Origin: Amoebidium appalachense
Taxonomy: Eukaryota > Ichthyosporea
DNA: 64,000 nt
Reading direction: 5' to 3'
Assembly: GCA_963693365.1 (NCBI GenBank)
Contig: CAVNZM010000013.1
Coordinates: 434,001-498,000, forward strand
This document shows, piece after piece, positions 35,290 to 46,080 of this stretch. The notes below the pieces were generated by a model. It had not been told where the DNA came from. It did not search any database and was given only the letters and a program-made list of their open reading frames with translations. Position 1 is the stretch's first letter, and each line of letters begins with the position of its first letter. A program made the position numbers and the translations under genes.

Positions 35290-35440
35290 GTGAAAACTTC
35301 GACACGAAGAAATTGTCTGAAGATATGCCAGTTGACGAGATAGTCGGTGGATATATCCCGCAAAACCAACATCCTCAGAAACAAAAACTTCGACACCTAG
35401 TGAGATAATCGGAGGATATATCCCGCAGAAAAAAAGATTT
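35290..35440 (-). repeat. Duplicated element in the tropomyosin 3' flank
   Basis: Two copies about 90 bp apart share AACTTCGACAC and then GATAATCGG-GGATATATCC-GCA with few mismatches. They lie within 160 bases downstream of the tropomyosin stop, so they are probably in its 3' UTR. Confidence 0.65.
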
Positions 35441-35446
35441 TTTCTC

Positions 35447-38037
35447 TTACAACAGCTCCTTGAGCATCTGCTCGTGTTCCTCCTTAATGGCATCGTACCT
35501 GGAAAGACGGAAAAAACGTGTTAGAAACAGCAAGTTAGGAAAGATGAAAAACGTGTCGGGAAGAGGCGCGGGGGAGGGGGGGGGGGGGGGGGGGGGGGTG
35601 CTCGTTACATTTCCCTTTCCTGTGCTAGGATGTGTTGAAATGCTTTGTAAACACCCTCACCGCTAATCGAATCACCCATATATGAATACAATCCAAACCT
35701 AACACTCACAAAATATTACACACACACACACACAGTTTGGAGGTAGATATTGGCGCGCTAACCGAGACAGCAGGAGCACGTACACAATGCCACTGTGTCT
35801 GTAATTGACGTGCCAGCTTCCTGTTGCAAACAATCAGCCCGGAGACCACGGAAAACTGTCACCGGGATAGTTTTGTTTGCGTCTCCAAGGCCCATCTCTA
35901 CGCAACTAATGTGCAAGCATACATCAAAATGACAAAACACCTACTAGCACACACGGTGAGGGGTGACAAACAAGGAACAAAGAAAAACAGAGAAACGGGC
36001 ACGGAAGAGAGCAAATGCAAGAGCAAGAACATTTAGGTGTGCGGCTGCCCATACATACGTGCATGTGTGTGCGCGTGTGTGTGCGTTTGTGTGGAATTTG
36101 AGGGGAAGGGGGGAAGGGGGGGGGGGGGGGGGGGGGGGGGGGCAATCAAGCCAGGCAGAAAAACCAACAGCTTTCAGCACGCTTGGGGACACAGGAGGTG
36201 ACTGGCACAACCCCCCGTGTTTGTAAAGGTGTTTTTTTGCTATTGCAAACTTAAAATAACTCCCGAAACACCACGGGAAGTGTGCTCGAAAGACGACGTT
36301 TGCAGCCAAACTAAATGTCCTCCTCTCCCTCCCACCCCAATTGCTTGCATACACACAGTCAATACACAAATCCTAGCGGTCCCAGAGGGAGGCCGAGAGA
36401 GAGGACGGCAAGAAAGTGAGTGTGTTGTGAGTGTGTGTGTGTGTTTTTTTTTGTGTTTGTGGGGGGGGGGGGGGGGGGGGGGAACAATCGAGGTACGGAG
36501 TGGCGGACGGAGAGGAAAGGAAAGGTGGCGGAGAGGGGATTGTGGGAAGGGGGAAAGGGGGGGGGAGGGGCAGCAAAAGGGGCGCACATACTTCTTCTTC
36601 TCCTCCTGCACCTTCTCCTCCAGATCCTCATTTGCGCGCGTCAAATCGCGAATCTTTCTCTCAAACAGCTCCTTCTCCAACCCCCACGCCTCCGCCTCCT
36701 TCTTCAGTTTCTTGATCGTCTCCTCCATCTCCTCCATCTTGTCGAGATCTTTGCTGGCAGCGCCCCCGCGGAGTTTCCTCTCTGCCTCCTCAGCGCGGCC
36801 CTCAAACTCCTTTGCCTTGGCGCTGGACTGCTCTGCGCGCTCTTCTGCTTTCTCAAGGTCGCTCTGTGGAAAGAACAAGGGAGAGATGGATGAAGGTGTG
36901 TGTGTGTAGGCGGGGGGGAGGGGGGGGGGGGAAGGGGATTTGCTTGGGTGTGCCATGTCGTTATTTGGGTGGGAGGGAGGGAAGGGGGGGTGGGGGGGGG
37001 GGGGAAAGGACATTTTGGTCAAAAGTGAATCTCAGCACACAGATCGACATCGTCCCGTCCGAAAAGTCGAAGCAACAGCCACATGCTCGCTAAAACCCAA
37101 AACCAGGGCCTTAGGTTGAGAACAGCGGCCGTGTGACAGGTTACCCCACGTTCTTCGACAACAAACACAACCCCACAGGCCGAGAAAGCCGTACACTCCC
37201 TCCCTCTCCTCCGCTAACGCCGCTGCTCGGACCTCTTGTGCCACAGCATTCTAATCTTTATAACCCTTTAATTCACCTCTCTCCCTTCCCCTCCCTCTCT
37301 GTCTCCATATCTCCCCCCAACCTCCCCTTCTGGTCGTCCGACCCTGGAATACCCACATCACTCATCCTACAGCCCATCCCAACAAGAAGAAAACCGCATA
37401 ACCAAACATAGATGAGGCAGTAAGTCCTCCCCAGGTTAGACTGAGCAACTTGGTTGGGACCAGAGGATAGGCGCAAAGACTAAGGTAAGAGGCCGGATCA
37501 ACCAGAGCAAATAAAAAGAAAAAGAAGGAAGTTGAGTGAAAAGCCAAAGACCAGAAAACGGAGAGTTCGGTGTCCGTGTTCCTGTATGCTTTGCTTTCGT
37601 TGTCCATGAAGAAGAGCACAAATACTGGCTACCAAGGAGAAGCCAGATAGGGCAGAACAAGGGCAAATGGTTCCCAGAGTTCATGGGGATCTTGGCACCA
37701 TTCATACGCAACCCCTCCGGGAACAGCCAGAAGCAAGCCTGTACCTGTGTGGCCGTGTGGTGCTGGTGTGTAATCAGGTATATTTTGCGCGCCCGTGCAG
37801 AATCCATTTCCTTCGGGTTTTTTTTGCGTGCGTGCGTGTGTGTGTGCATTTGCGACGACAAGTTTTTTCCCTCACCTCAAGAAGCTTGACCTTGTTTTCA
37901 AGCGACTGAATGGTGGCCTCCGCCTTGTCAGCGCGGTCCTTTGCGTCTTTCAGCGTGGCCTCAGCCTGCTCAGCCCGCTCGGTAGCCTGAGCGGCTTCCG
38001 TTTTTAGAGCCTCCATCTTCTTCTTAATCGCCTCCAT
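35447..38037 (-). CDS. Tropomyosin, 161 aa, three exons
   Basis: An actin-cable-binding coiled-coil protein is predicted. Exons are 38037-37876 (54 codons), 36863-36592 and 35498-35447. The second donor is phase 2 (AA|GTATGT) and the last exon completes the Lys codon and ends LKELL followed by TAA. The product is 161 residues, the length typical of short fungal tropomyosins, and is a near-continuous heptad-repeat coiled coil rich in A, E and K (EAIKKKMEALKTEAAQATE at the start). Only the GGAAS-containing stretch near residues 87-91 interrupts it. The start is the first ATG after a promoter with three CCAAT boxes. It would act in actin cables and the cytokinetic ring. Introns are about 1.0 and 1.1 kb, long for a fungus, and hold poly(G) tracts that read as poly(C) in the transcript. 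Confidence 0.92.
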
Positions 38038-38159
38038 TTTTGCAAATGTTGTATGGCGGCAGTGAACGAAAAGCTACCCTAAGAGACTCAAAATTTTCAA
38101 ATGTGAAAAATAAAGGGAGGGAAGGTGTGGGCAGCTTTTTATATCCGGGCGAGGCGGCG

Positions 38160-38300
38160 ATTTTTGAATTTTTGGAACCTTTCGATTGGTCAAAACCACC
38201 ACGTGAGGAACTTTTTGATTGGTTGTTTCAAAATGACCTGCCATATATGATAAGCGGTCACCTGGTACGTCCATAGGTGAGCCAATCATATGAGGGGTTT
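38160..38300. promoter_or_regulatory. Tropomyosin promoter with three CCAAT boxes and CACGTG
   Basis: ATTGG at 38185-38189 (within GATTGGTCAAAA) and 38218-38222, CCAAT at 38282-38286 and CACGTG at 38200-38205 lie 120-250 bp upstream of the tropomyosin ATG. The layout resembles that at 2065-2150. Confidence 0.6.
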
Positions 38301-39064
38301 TTTCAAAATGAGTCCCACGGACAGGCACACTGCCGCATACATGTTTCCGTTAACACACGACCTTACGATCGCGAGCTTAGGGTTCCATGGGACATCTGCT
38401 GCACCGAAAGATCAACCCCAAATTAAAATGGGGTTCAACTTGTTGTAACATAATTGTGTGCTTGTGTGCGTATGTTGTTGTGTGTGTTTGTGCTTTAGAA
38501 AATGATAGGCAAGTACTTCACAGATCTACGTCCAACTGCATTTGTCCAATTGCAGATTTGCAGGCATTATGCAGCAGTACACCTGATTTCTTATTTCTTA
38601 GGTGCATGTGACCCTCACTGGTGCAAGCGCCGCAGCGGCTGTGCTGGAAAATGCAGAAGGCGCACACACCTCCGGATCCACTGGGAATCAAGGGCTCCCT
38701 GGCCCAGGGACGTCGACGTAAAGCTACCGTACATACGAAGAGATGTGAGTCACATGACCCCGGCCCGTGCTTCATCGAATACAATTTTTCAGTAAATGTA
38801 CAACAGTGAAGGTACAACAGCACTTCCCAACGCGCCTACACTCATGCAGTGACTTTCCTTCGTTTTATCCACAAATTTCACCACAATTAGAAGAACAGTA
38901 AGAAAAGGCAAATCGGACCCCCCCCCCCCCCTCAAACACACCCTCGTGGCTCCTTTCGTCATTTCTAGGGCTTGAAAACATCAAACATACTACGAAGTTC
39001 TCAAAGGTACTCTCAGAAAGGGGGGGGGGGGGGGGGGGGGGGGGGACTCACTTTTATACTGAAC
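38301..39064. other. Intergenic region between tropomyosin promoter and tetraspan gene
   Basis: I see no gene, apart from short poly(C) at 38919-38931 and poly(G) at 39020-39044. It should contain the 3' UTR of the minus-strand gene to its right. Confidence 0.4.
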
Positions 39065-39481
39065 CTAGCGCAGCAGCTTTCCTACCTGTACCGTTTATCA
39101 GCTCACACGAGAATTGAGGTTTGCGGTACAGGCACAGGCACAGACACGCCTTTCACCGATCTCTGGTACCTAACCTGAAATAGAGAACACACCAAATTGT
39201 CCGCGAGGTAGAGGTTTACCAGTATGCGTGCGTTTGATGACCAGCCGGTGTTGTATGCGAAAGTACTTAGGGGGTTGATGTCGATGGCGGTGATGGTGAC
39301 AATGGCAATGGTTCCGACGGAGGTGATGATGCGGATGTTGCTGTAAAATTCGGCAACCTGTGGGGGCATGTACAAGTGTTTGTGTGTGTGTGTGGTTGGG
39401 TGGGTTGGTGGGTGGGTGGATGTGTGAGTGAGTGTGGATTTATGTGTGTGTATGTGTGTGTGTGTGCGTGTGTGTGTGCCA

Positions 39482-39544
<63 letters not shown>

Positions 39545-39973
39545 TGTGTGTGTGTGTGTGTGTTCGGCATAGAGGGGTACGTGTATGTATTTGTGTGTAA
39601 ATGTGTGTGTGTGTGTGTGTGTGTGTGTGCTCGGCTTTTGTGTGTGTGTGTGTGTGTGTTTTGTTTTCCTTCTTCCTTTTCTTCTTCTTTTCTTTTTTTT
39701 GGGGGGGGGGAGGGGGGAGGGGGAGGGGGGGGGGGGTCCAAGGGGAGCCCCGGCACGGTGTGTACGGTGTGGTGTGTGTGTGTGTAAAGCACGTAGGTCC
39801 GGCCCACTTAGTAACTGCTGGGTGCAATCTTTTTGGTGTGTCTTATTTTTTAGGAGTGATGGTTTGTGTGGGTGAGGGTCTGGGTGAGGGTCAATCCGTG
39901 AGTGTGGATATGCCAAAATGGGTGCATTTATTAGTGTGTGTGCGTGTGCGTGTGTGTGTGTTTGTGTGTGTGT

Positions 39974-40005
<32 letters not shown>

Positions 40006-40215
40006 ATTAACCTTGAGGTGTGTGTGGCGGCCCTTGTACGTGTGGTATGCGAGGCTCGTGCCGCACGCCAGTACCACAAAGACCATCCCGGAAGTACTTA
40101 GCGCCGTATGGTGCAAGTTCATTCCATAAGCCGCCCACCACCAAATGTACGAAGACAAGCACCCCGGGCCCGCCGCGACGACAAACGTCAACGGCAAGGC
40201 CTTGAAATATTCCAT
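39065..40215 (-). CDS. Small multi-pass membrane protein, unknown family, about 135 aa
   Basis: Exon 1 (40215-40012, 68 codons) and exon 2 (39357-39175, 61 codons) join in phase 0 with good splice sites. A short last exon (39085-39065, VGKLLR then TAG) follows an 89-base intron. Alternatively exon 2 reads through to a TAA at 39103. The protein has four hydrophobic segments, at about residues 7-30 (PLTFVVAAGPGCLSSYIWWW), 38-55 (STSGMVFVVLACGTSLAY), 77-95 (RIITSVGTIAIVTITAI) and 110-128, so a tetraspan membrane protein is likely. I do not recognise the family. LINE B sequence begins within about 75 bp upstream of the ATG, so its original promoter is displaced and upstream exons could be lost or lie beyond 47464. 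Confidence 0.55.
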
Positions 40216-40269
40216 AATTTCCTCTCGTTGCGGCCTGTTTTGGAAATTTAACAAAATCATGCGCTGGCG

Positions 40270-41000
40270 CAGTATCACAGCGACCAAAAACATGTTTGAC
40301 GTTTTCATTGACGATTTAGCCTGCGCCCTCGAACCCTTTGGCCAACTGCATACCCGCCGTGTACCGGGTCTCCTTTTTGCGGACGATATTGTTCTTTGTT
40401 CCTTAACCGAAGATGTCATGCACCAGATGCTTCGTCAGGTGGATCAATCGGTGCACCGAGACTCTCATGACAGTCGGAATTGCAAGGTGTGCTACTTTTT
40501 CGAAGAACACTTCCTTTCGATTGGCCCGCCTCCCTATTCCTGTTCAGAGACCTATGACTATATATACTGACCGCCTCAACCATATTGCCAAATATGGCAC
40601 TCGCAAGTGTATAACACCTAAATACATATTACCTTCCTGTAGAACTGGTCTTTCTCTAGCTGATGGTATTATTGATCAATTACCACGCTTTTACTGTACA
40701 CGTGCTATACAGTGGAGATCTAATAAGTATAAGGTGGCATCATTTGCATGCCCAAACAACACACACACACACCAGTTTAACCGGTCATGTATCGCCAAAT
40801 GTAGTTTGATAGACCACATAATACCGCAACACACACACGTCACATTCACAACAGACACCCAGAAAGATAGCCTACCTGTAAATTACAACATCCTTGATTT
40901 TATACTAAACACGCGTAACTACGACCTGTTTATTAGATGTATTGATTGGCTTGAGAAACACATCACTACAAAATTATAGCGCACGCGCACACACACACAC

Positions 41001-41061
<61 letters not shown>

Positions 41062-41093
41062 CCAGCTGATACCGAGTGTCCCGAGGGGAGCCC

Positions 41094-41135
<42 letters not shown>

Positions 41136-42517
41136 GGGGAACCCCAACTAATTGATTTCTCCTTGTAGTCTTTATGGTGTCTCGTAGAGAAAGTAAACCC
41201 TGATATATAGTCACCACCCGACATCTATGTACGTGATCATGATATACCGCTGAGGGGATATTCCGAGCAACCCCCCCCCCCCCATACCTGAGACTGGTTC
41301 TCTTTGCCTCGAGTAAACAGCGTAAACCCCCATGACTATTTGGGTATTCCTTTTACTGCACGGGGTATTGATTTCCGCAAGCTCCTCACGGCACGGATCG
41401 CTCGTGCGAAGGGTAAGCTTCACATCGTGTCAAATATGTTTCAACAGGAGTCTGTGATCCATCCTGCGAACCTTCTTCTCTACTATAAAACTTTTTTACG
41501 GCCGACTTTCGAATATGGACTTCCGCTATTGGCCTGCGCCCCACCTCGCGAGGCGGCAATGGCGCTGAACAAGTTCGACGATTTTCAGGGTACTGCGCTA
41601 CGCACTTTGTTTCGTACTCGGTTTGTGACTCCCTTAATCAGTATGTTTGGATTGTCGTCTGCTGTTTGTCGTATGGAGGAATTGTCTCTTCGTTTTTGTT
41701 TTCATTTAGTTAGGCTACCTGATGGTCACCCTCTTTATGCTTTCTTTCCCCCCCTCCCTCCATCCCTCTTCCCCCCCGATTCACCAACGCTACTTCTGAA
41801 TGTCCTCAGCCTACCCTCTTTCCACCTGATTCTTCCTCTCGCTATCTCACTCCCTCTTTCTTTTCTCTTCCTGTTTTTTCTGCCTTGTCGCGTTATTACC
41901 ATACGCAGTATAAGTTTCTTTCTCGTTCTGATAGAGAAATCAAAGGTAAAACTCAGTCGGCATGTGTTATGTTCCTTAGGCAACACCGTACTGATCATTA
42001 TCGCTTTTTGGGAGCTTTGGCAGGATACATTTCTCCTGCTGTACGTATGGATACCACCCTAGTAGATAAGTCTGTATGGTGCTCTGATGTTGATATTGCC
42101 TGGGAAGTTGTGCAGTGGCGCTGTAATTCTTGTTTTCATCGCCGCTAGCTGGTGCCACTTTTGTGCTGAGTCAGCTGACCTTTTTAATCGCAAGCATGTT
42201 GATAGGTGTGAATTTTTATGTCGCGTTTTACCTCTTTCCCTCCGGGTATCTGCTACACTAGCTGGCAATGTGAACACTTTAGACTTTTTGTTGAATTCTG
42301 TTGGTCGTCACATTGAGTATTTATATGATTTTCACACAGTGTTCAGGTATCTCAGTATGCACTTGTTACTGGATAACTCATGAAGTTTTTATTGTCTTCT
42401 CAGTATGCCGTGCATACTTGCATATCTTTCCGTCGAATAAATCCAGTCAAAAGAAAAAAAACAAAAACATGCACATTCCGATGAGCGCGACCGAGAGTAT
42501 CCCATTCCGAAACGAGC
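40270..42517 (+). mobile_element. LINE B: 5'-truncated non-LTR retrotransposon, interrupted
   Basis: The plus strand encodes part of a reverse transcriptase: FIDDLA, LLFADDIVL (the A-D-D catalytic box) and then, after an inserted element is removed, YDYLGIPF and FEYGLPLLAC. The remainder is degraded coding sequence and a 3' region ending in AATAAATCCAGTC, an A-rich stretch and CCATTCCGAAACGAGC. The 5' edge lies at about 40265-40290. A truncated LINE A copy (40562-41331) sits inside it, and a full LINE A sits at or near its 3' end. A second copy of its 3' end is at 51715-51865. The RT frame is open on both sides of the insertion once the duplicated target is collapsed. Confidence 0.85.
40562..41331 (+). 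mobile_element. Truncated LINE A copy inserted in LINE B, with 8-bp target duplication
   Basis: The 770-bp sequence matches the 3' end of the full-length LINE A (42528-43310, opposite strand): the last 140 ORF2 codons, a CA repeat, an A run (41099-41134), then about 195 more bases ending GCGTAAACCCCC. It is flanked by ATGACTAT at 40554-40561 and 41332-41339. Removing it and one target copy restores the LINE B protein TYDY-LGIPF. Confidence 0.92.
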
Positions 42518-42725
42518 AAATCAATATGGGGGTTTACGCTGTTTACTCGAGGCAAAGAGAACCAGTCTCAGGTATGGGGGGGGGGGGGTTTTGCTCGGAA
42601 TATCCCCTCAGCGGTATATCATGATCACGTACATAGATGTCGGGTGGTGACTATATATCAGGGTTTACTTTCTCTACGAGACACCATAAAGACTACAAGG
42701 AGAAATCAATTAGTTGGGGTTCCCC

Positions 42726-42781
<56 letters not shown>

Positions 42782-42813
42782 GGGCTCCCCTCGGGACACT
42801 CGGTATCAGCTGG

Positions 42814-42880
<67 letters not shown>

Positions 42881-42884
42881 TGCG

Positions 42885-45800
42885 CTATAATTTTGTAGTG
42901 ATGTGTTTCTCAAGCCAATCAATACATCTAATAAACAGGTCGTAGTTACGCGTGTTTAGTATAAAATCAAGGATGTTGTAATTTACAGGTAGGCTATCTT
43001 TCTGGGTGTCTGTTGTGAATGTGACGTGTGTGTGTTGCGGTATTATGTGGTCTATCAAACTACATTTGGCGATACATGACCGGTTAAACTGGTGTGTGTG
43101 TGTGTTGTTTGGGCATGCAAATGATGCCACCTTATACTTATTAGATCTCCACTGTATAGCACGTGTACAGTAAAAGCGTGGTAATTGATCAATAATACCA
43201 TCAGCTAGAGAAAGACCAGTTCTACAGGAAGGTAATATGTATTTAGGTGTTATACACTTGCGAGTGCCATATTTGGCAATATGGTTGAGGCGGTCAGTAT
43301 ATATAAAACGAGACATAAGGCTTAGTTTTTCAAGGTGTATGCTTTCATCGGGTCTAGTGTCGTGTGGTATCTTTTTCCATTTGTTATATTGCGTGATTAT
43401 CTTGTGATTGTGTACATGTTTAATAAGTAAGTGGCAGTCCAAAGTCACACACACACTATTGCGGGGTTTATTTGTATTTGTGCCCAGGGGAGAAGGGGAG
43501 AGAGAGGGGAGGAAAGAGGGGAGAGGTGAGGAGGGGACAGGTCGGATAGAGAAGAGAGGGTGGGAGGGCAAATACTTCTTTAAGCGGCTTATGTGCTTAT
43601 TGAATTTCAGCGCGAGATAGGATACTCTAGCAGCTATTGGGACCAGACCATATATCGAGAGCGTTACAGGCCCAGGTTTACAACAGTTGTTAGATAGAAA
43701 GGAGGCAACTTCTGCTTCAAGGAAATTTGCCAAGGGTTTAAGCGCTCTAGTTCTCTCTTTCTTGATCCAAGCGGCGAGAAGGGGTAAACCATATTCACAT
43801 GCCGGGAAGACAAAAGTGCGAATAAATGTAAGTCTAATAGAAGGATGGAGGGGTGTGTCTTTAAAAATATTAGCCGAGAAGAAAGCTAACCGCTTACGAG
43901 CCAACTCTACCCTCTTTTCGACCATATGGGGAAACATAACACCAACAGAATCAACCGGAACACCAAGATATTTGTATTCTGGAACTATAGGTACAGGTTT
44001 AGATGATAATGTAAATGTGTGTAAATTGTTAGCTATATCAGGTACAAGAACACCACATTTGTCTATGTTAAGGATCATAAGGTTTGCCTTGCACCACTCT
44101 GACACTACATCGAACAATCTTTGCAGGCGTCTAGGGGTACGGGCAAGGAGGGACAGATCATCAGCATAGAGAAGTGCAGGCGGAAAGTTATTAATAGGGT
44201 CATCGTTTTCGGCGTAAATCTTGACAGCCAAATCATCTATAAATAGGTTAAACAAAAAGGGGCTAAGCAATGAACCCTGCAAGAGACCTCTAGTACGAGC
44301 AAAACCATATGAAAGATGCCCATTAACCACAGCTCTACCATAGGTTTGAGACAAGAGTGCTTCTAACAGAACACCAATGCAGTGTGGTACACCCCGTGCA
44401 GCAAGCTTTTCCCATAGGAGACCAGGGGAGACAGAATCGTAAGCAGTTTTCCAATCAATAAAGCCAACATATTGTGCACCAACTTGCATAGAATCGTGCA
44501 GTGCCATTATTTGAACATAACATGAATTGTTTTTACGAAAAGCGGATTGGCATGGGTGTATGTGAAGAATAGATTGAAACCTAGGGTGATGTGCAAATAA
44601 CCTAAGTAAGCAAGCTTCAAAGAATCTACGAACAACCTGGGTTAGTGTAATGGGGCGAAAGGATGATATGGGGCCCTCAGAGTCCTTCTTAACTATGGGG
44701 ATCACTAAGGTATCTAACCAAGATGACGGGACATGTCCACATTTAACACACCAAGAAAAGAGAGAGCTTAACATGATAGTAAGATCAGGTTTAATAGCAC
44801 GATCACTTTCCTTTTGTGGGTAGGAGGGAACAAGGATTTTAAGAAACCCAGCAGGGAGTCCATCAGGTCCACAAGACTTACTAGAGCTATAACTAGATAT
44901 CACAGACCATATGGCATCGGGACTGAAAAAGGGGAGGATCGATTCTATGGGGATAGATGGGTCTACAGGCCACACAATAGGTTTCTGAGCGGGGGTCCTA
45001 TCTTTAAACAGTTCCGAGAAATACTTATCAGAGTCTATGAGGGGGTCTCCAGTGGTATCACCAATAATACGAGCAGGGGGGCCAAATCGATTCATACTAG
45101 CAAGCCGGCGCAAGCTTTCCTTTTTGAGACAGGGGTTCACCTAGTCTAGCGGGAGTGGTGTTTGGTAACAAGAGAGCATCGGGATATTCCTTCCTACCAC
45201 CGCCAGCATAATCACCGAGATCTATCAAATCATCAACAATAAAGTTAGTGCATGTATCTAGTACGAGATGTGAATCTGGCCTGGCTTGTGCAGATTCTAA
45301 TAGGCGCATATATATAGGGTGTTTCGTAGCATAGCATACACATACATCAACTCTACCCCACTGTGACTTAAGCTGGGATAGACGGAGGCGAAAGGTGGGA
45401 GGGGGAGGGGGGAGCAGATCAAGGGAGATCTTAGGTAGGAAAAGGATAGGAGAGTGGTCAGATGACCTAGAGAGGTTAGGAGGGAGAGAGAGTTTTGACA
45501 TGGTTGATGGCCAAAAGGCCACTCCCCAGTCGGTGTTGTGGGCATGGGATATTTGAGGGAACCGCAAAGTGTGACTTTGGACATACCTTGCTAAAGGGAT
45601 AGCACGCTCCGGGGGCTTAGATGGGTACCCGACACTCACTTGCAGTGTGTCTGTGTGGTGGAGTCGCGTGTTAAAATCACCTAAAATAACAGTGGACATT
45701 GGTAACTGTGACAACTCGTGAGTCAATTCGACAACCGACATAGATGGTGGGTAATATACAAAAGTAAAAACATTAGAAAGAAACTCTATAGAAACCGAGA

Positions 45801-46080
45801 ATTCCGTTTTTGCTACCGGTTTGCACTTCACTCTCACGTGTGGTGCGGCAAGTACAATAATGCCTCGGTTTTTCGCGTAACCGGGGTGTGTGGATGTGTC
45901 GACCAATGTAGAGTTGAATTTGTGGTGGTTTTTAAACTGTGTTTCGCAAATCACTGTAAACGTGTGGTTGTTTGTCTGTTGTTGTATGTAGCTGATTTTA
46001 TCGTCGAGTGTCCCGGGGGGGAGGCCCTTTTGGGGGCCCAGTGTCCGAGCATTCCAGAAGAAGAAGGATAAATTAGGCAT
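42885..46080 (-). CDS. LINE A ORF2: endonuclease-reverse transcriptase with one frameshift
   Basis: The first part (46080-45097, 327 aa) is an apurinic-type endonuclease: FFFWNARTLG, ICETQF with the catalytic Glu, ILGDFNTRL, and SSDHSPIL with the terminal His. The second part (45140-42885, about 750 aa) is the reverse transcriptase: SCGPDGLPAGFLK, DWKTAYDSVSPGLLW, GLLQGSLLSPFLFN and LLYADDLSLLA with the catalytic Asp pair, then LNIDKCGVL and YKYLGVP. A C-terminal domain with spaced Cys/His follows. The two parts overlap in different frames around CTCAAAAAGGAAAG near 45120, a one-base shift that could be a mutation, an assembly error or programmed frameshifting. The ORF2 ATG overlaps the end of ORF1 by 8 bases. 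ORF2 would nick target DNA and copy the element RNA into it. Confidence 0.92.

Noticed and set aside
38518-38823. Minus-strand frame that might be a last exon of the tetraspan gene
   Set aside because: No acceptor in the right phase and no hydrophobic continuity. A short nearby exon or read-through explains the end better.
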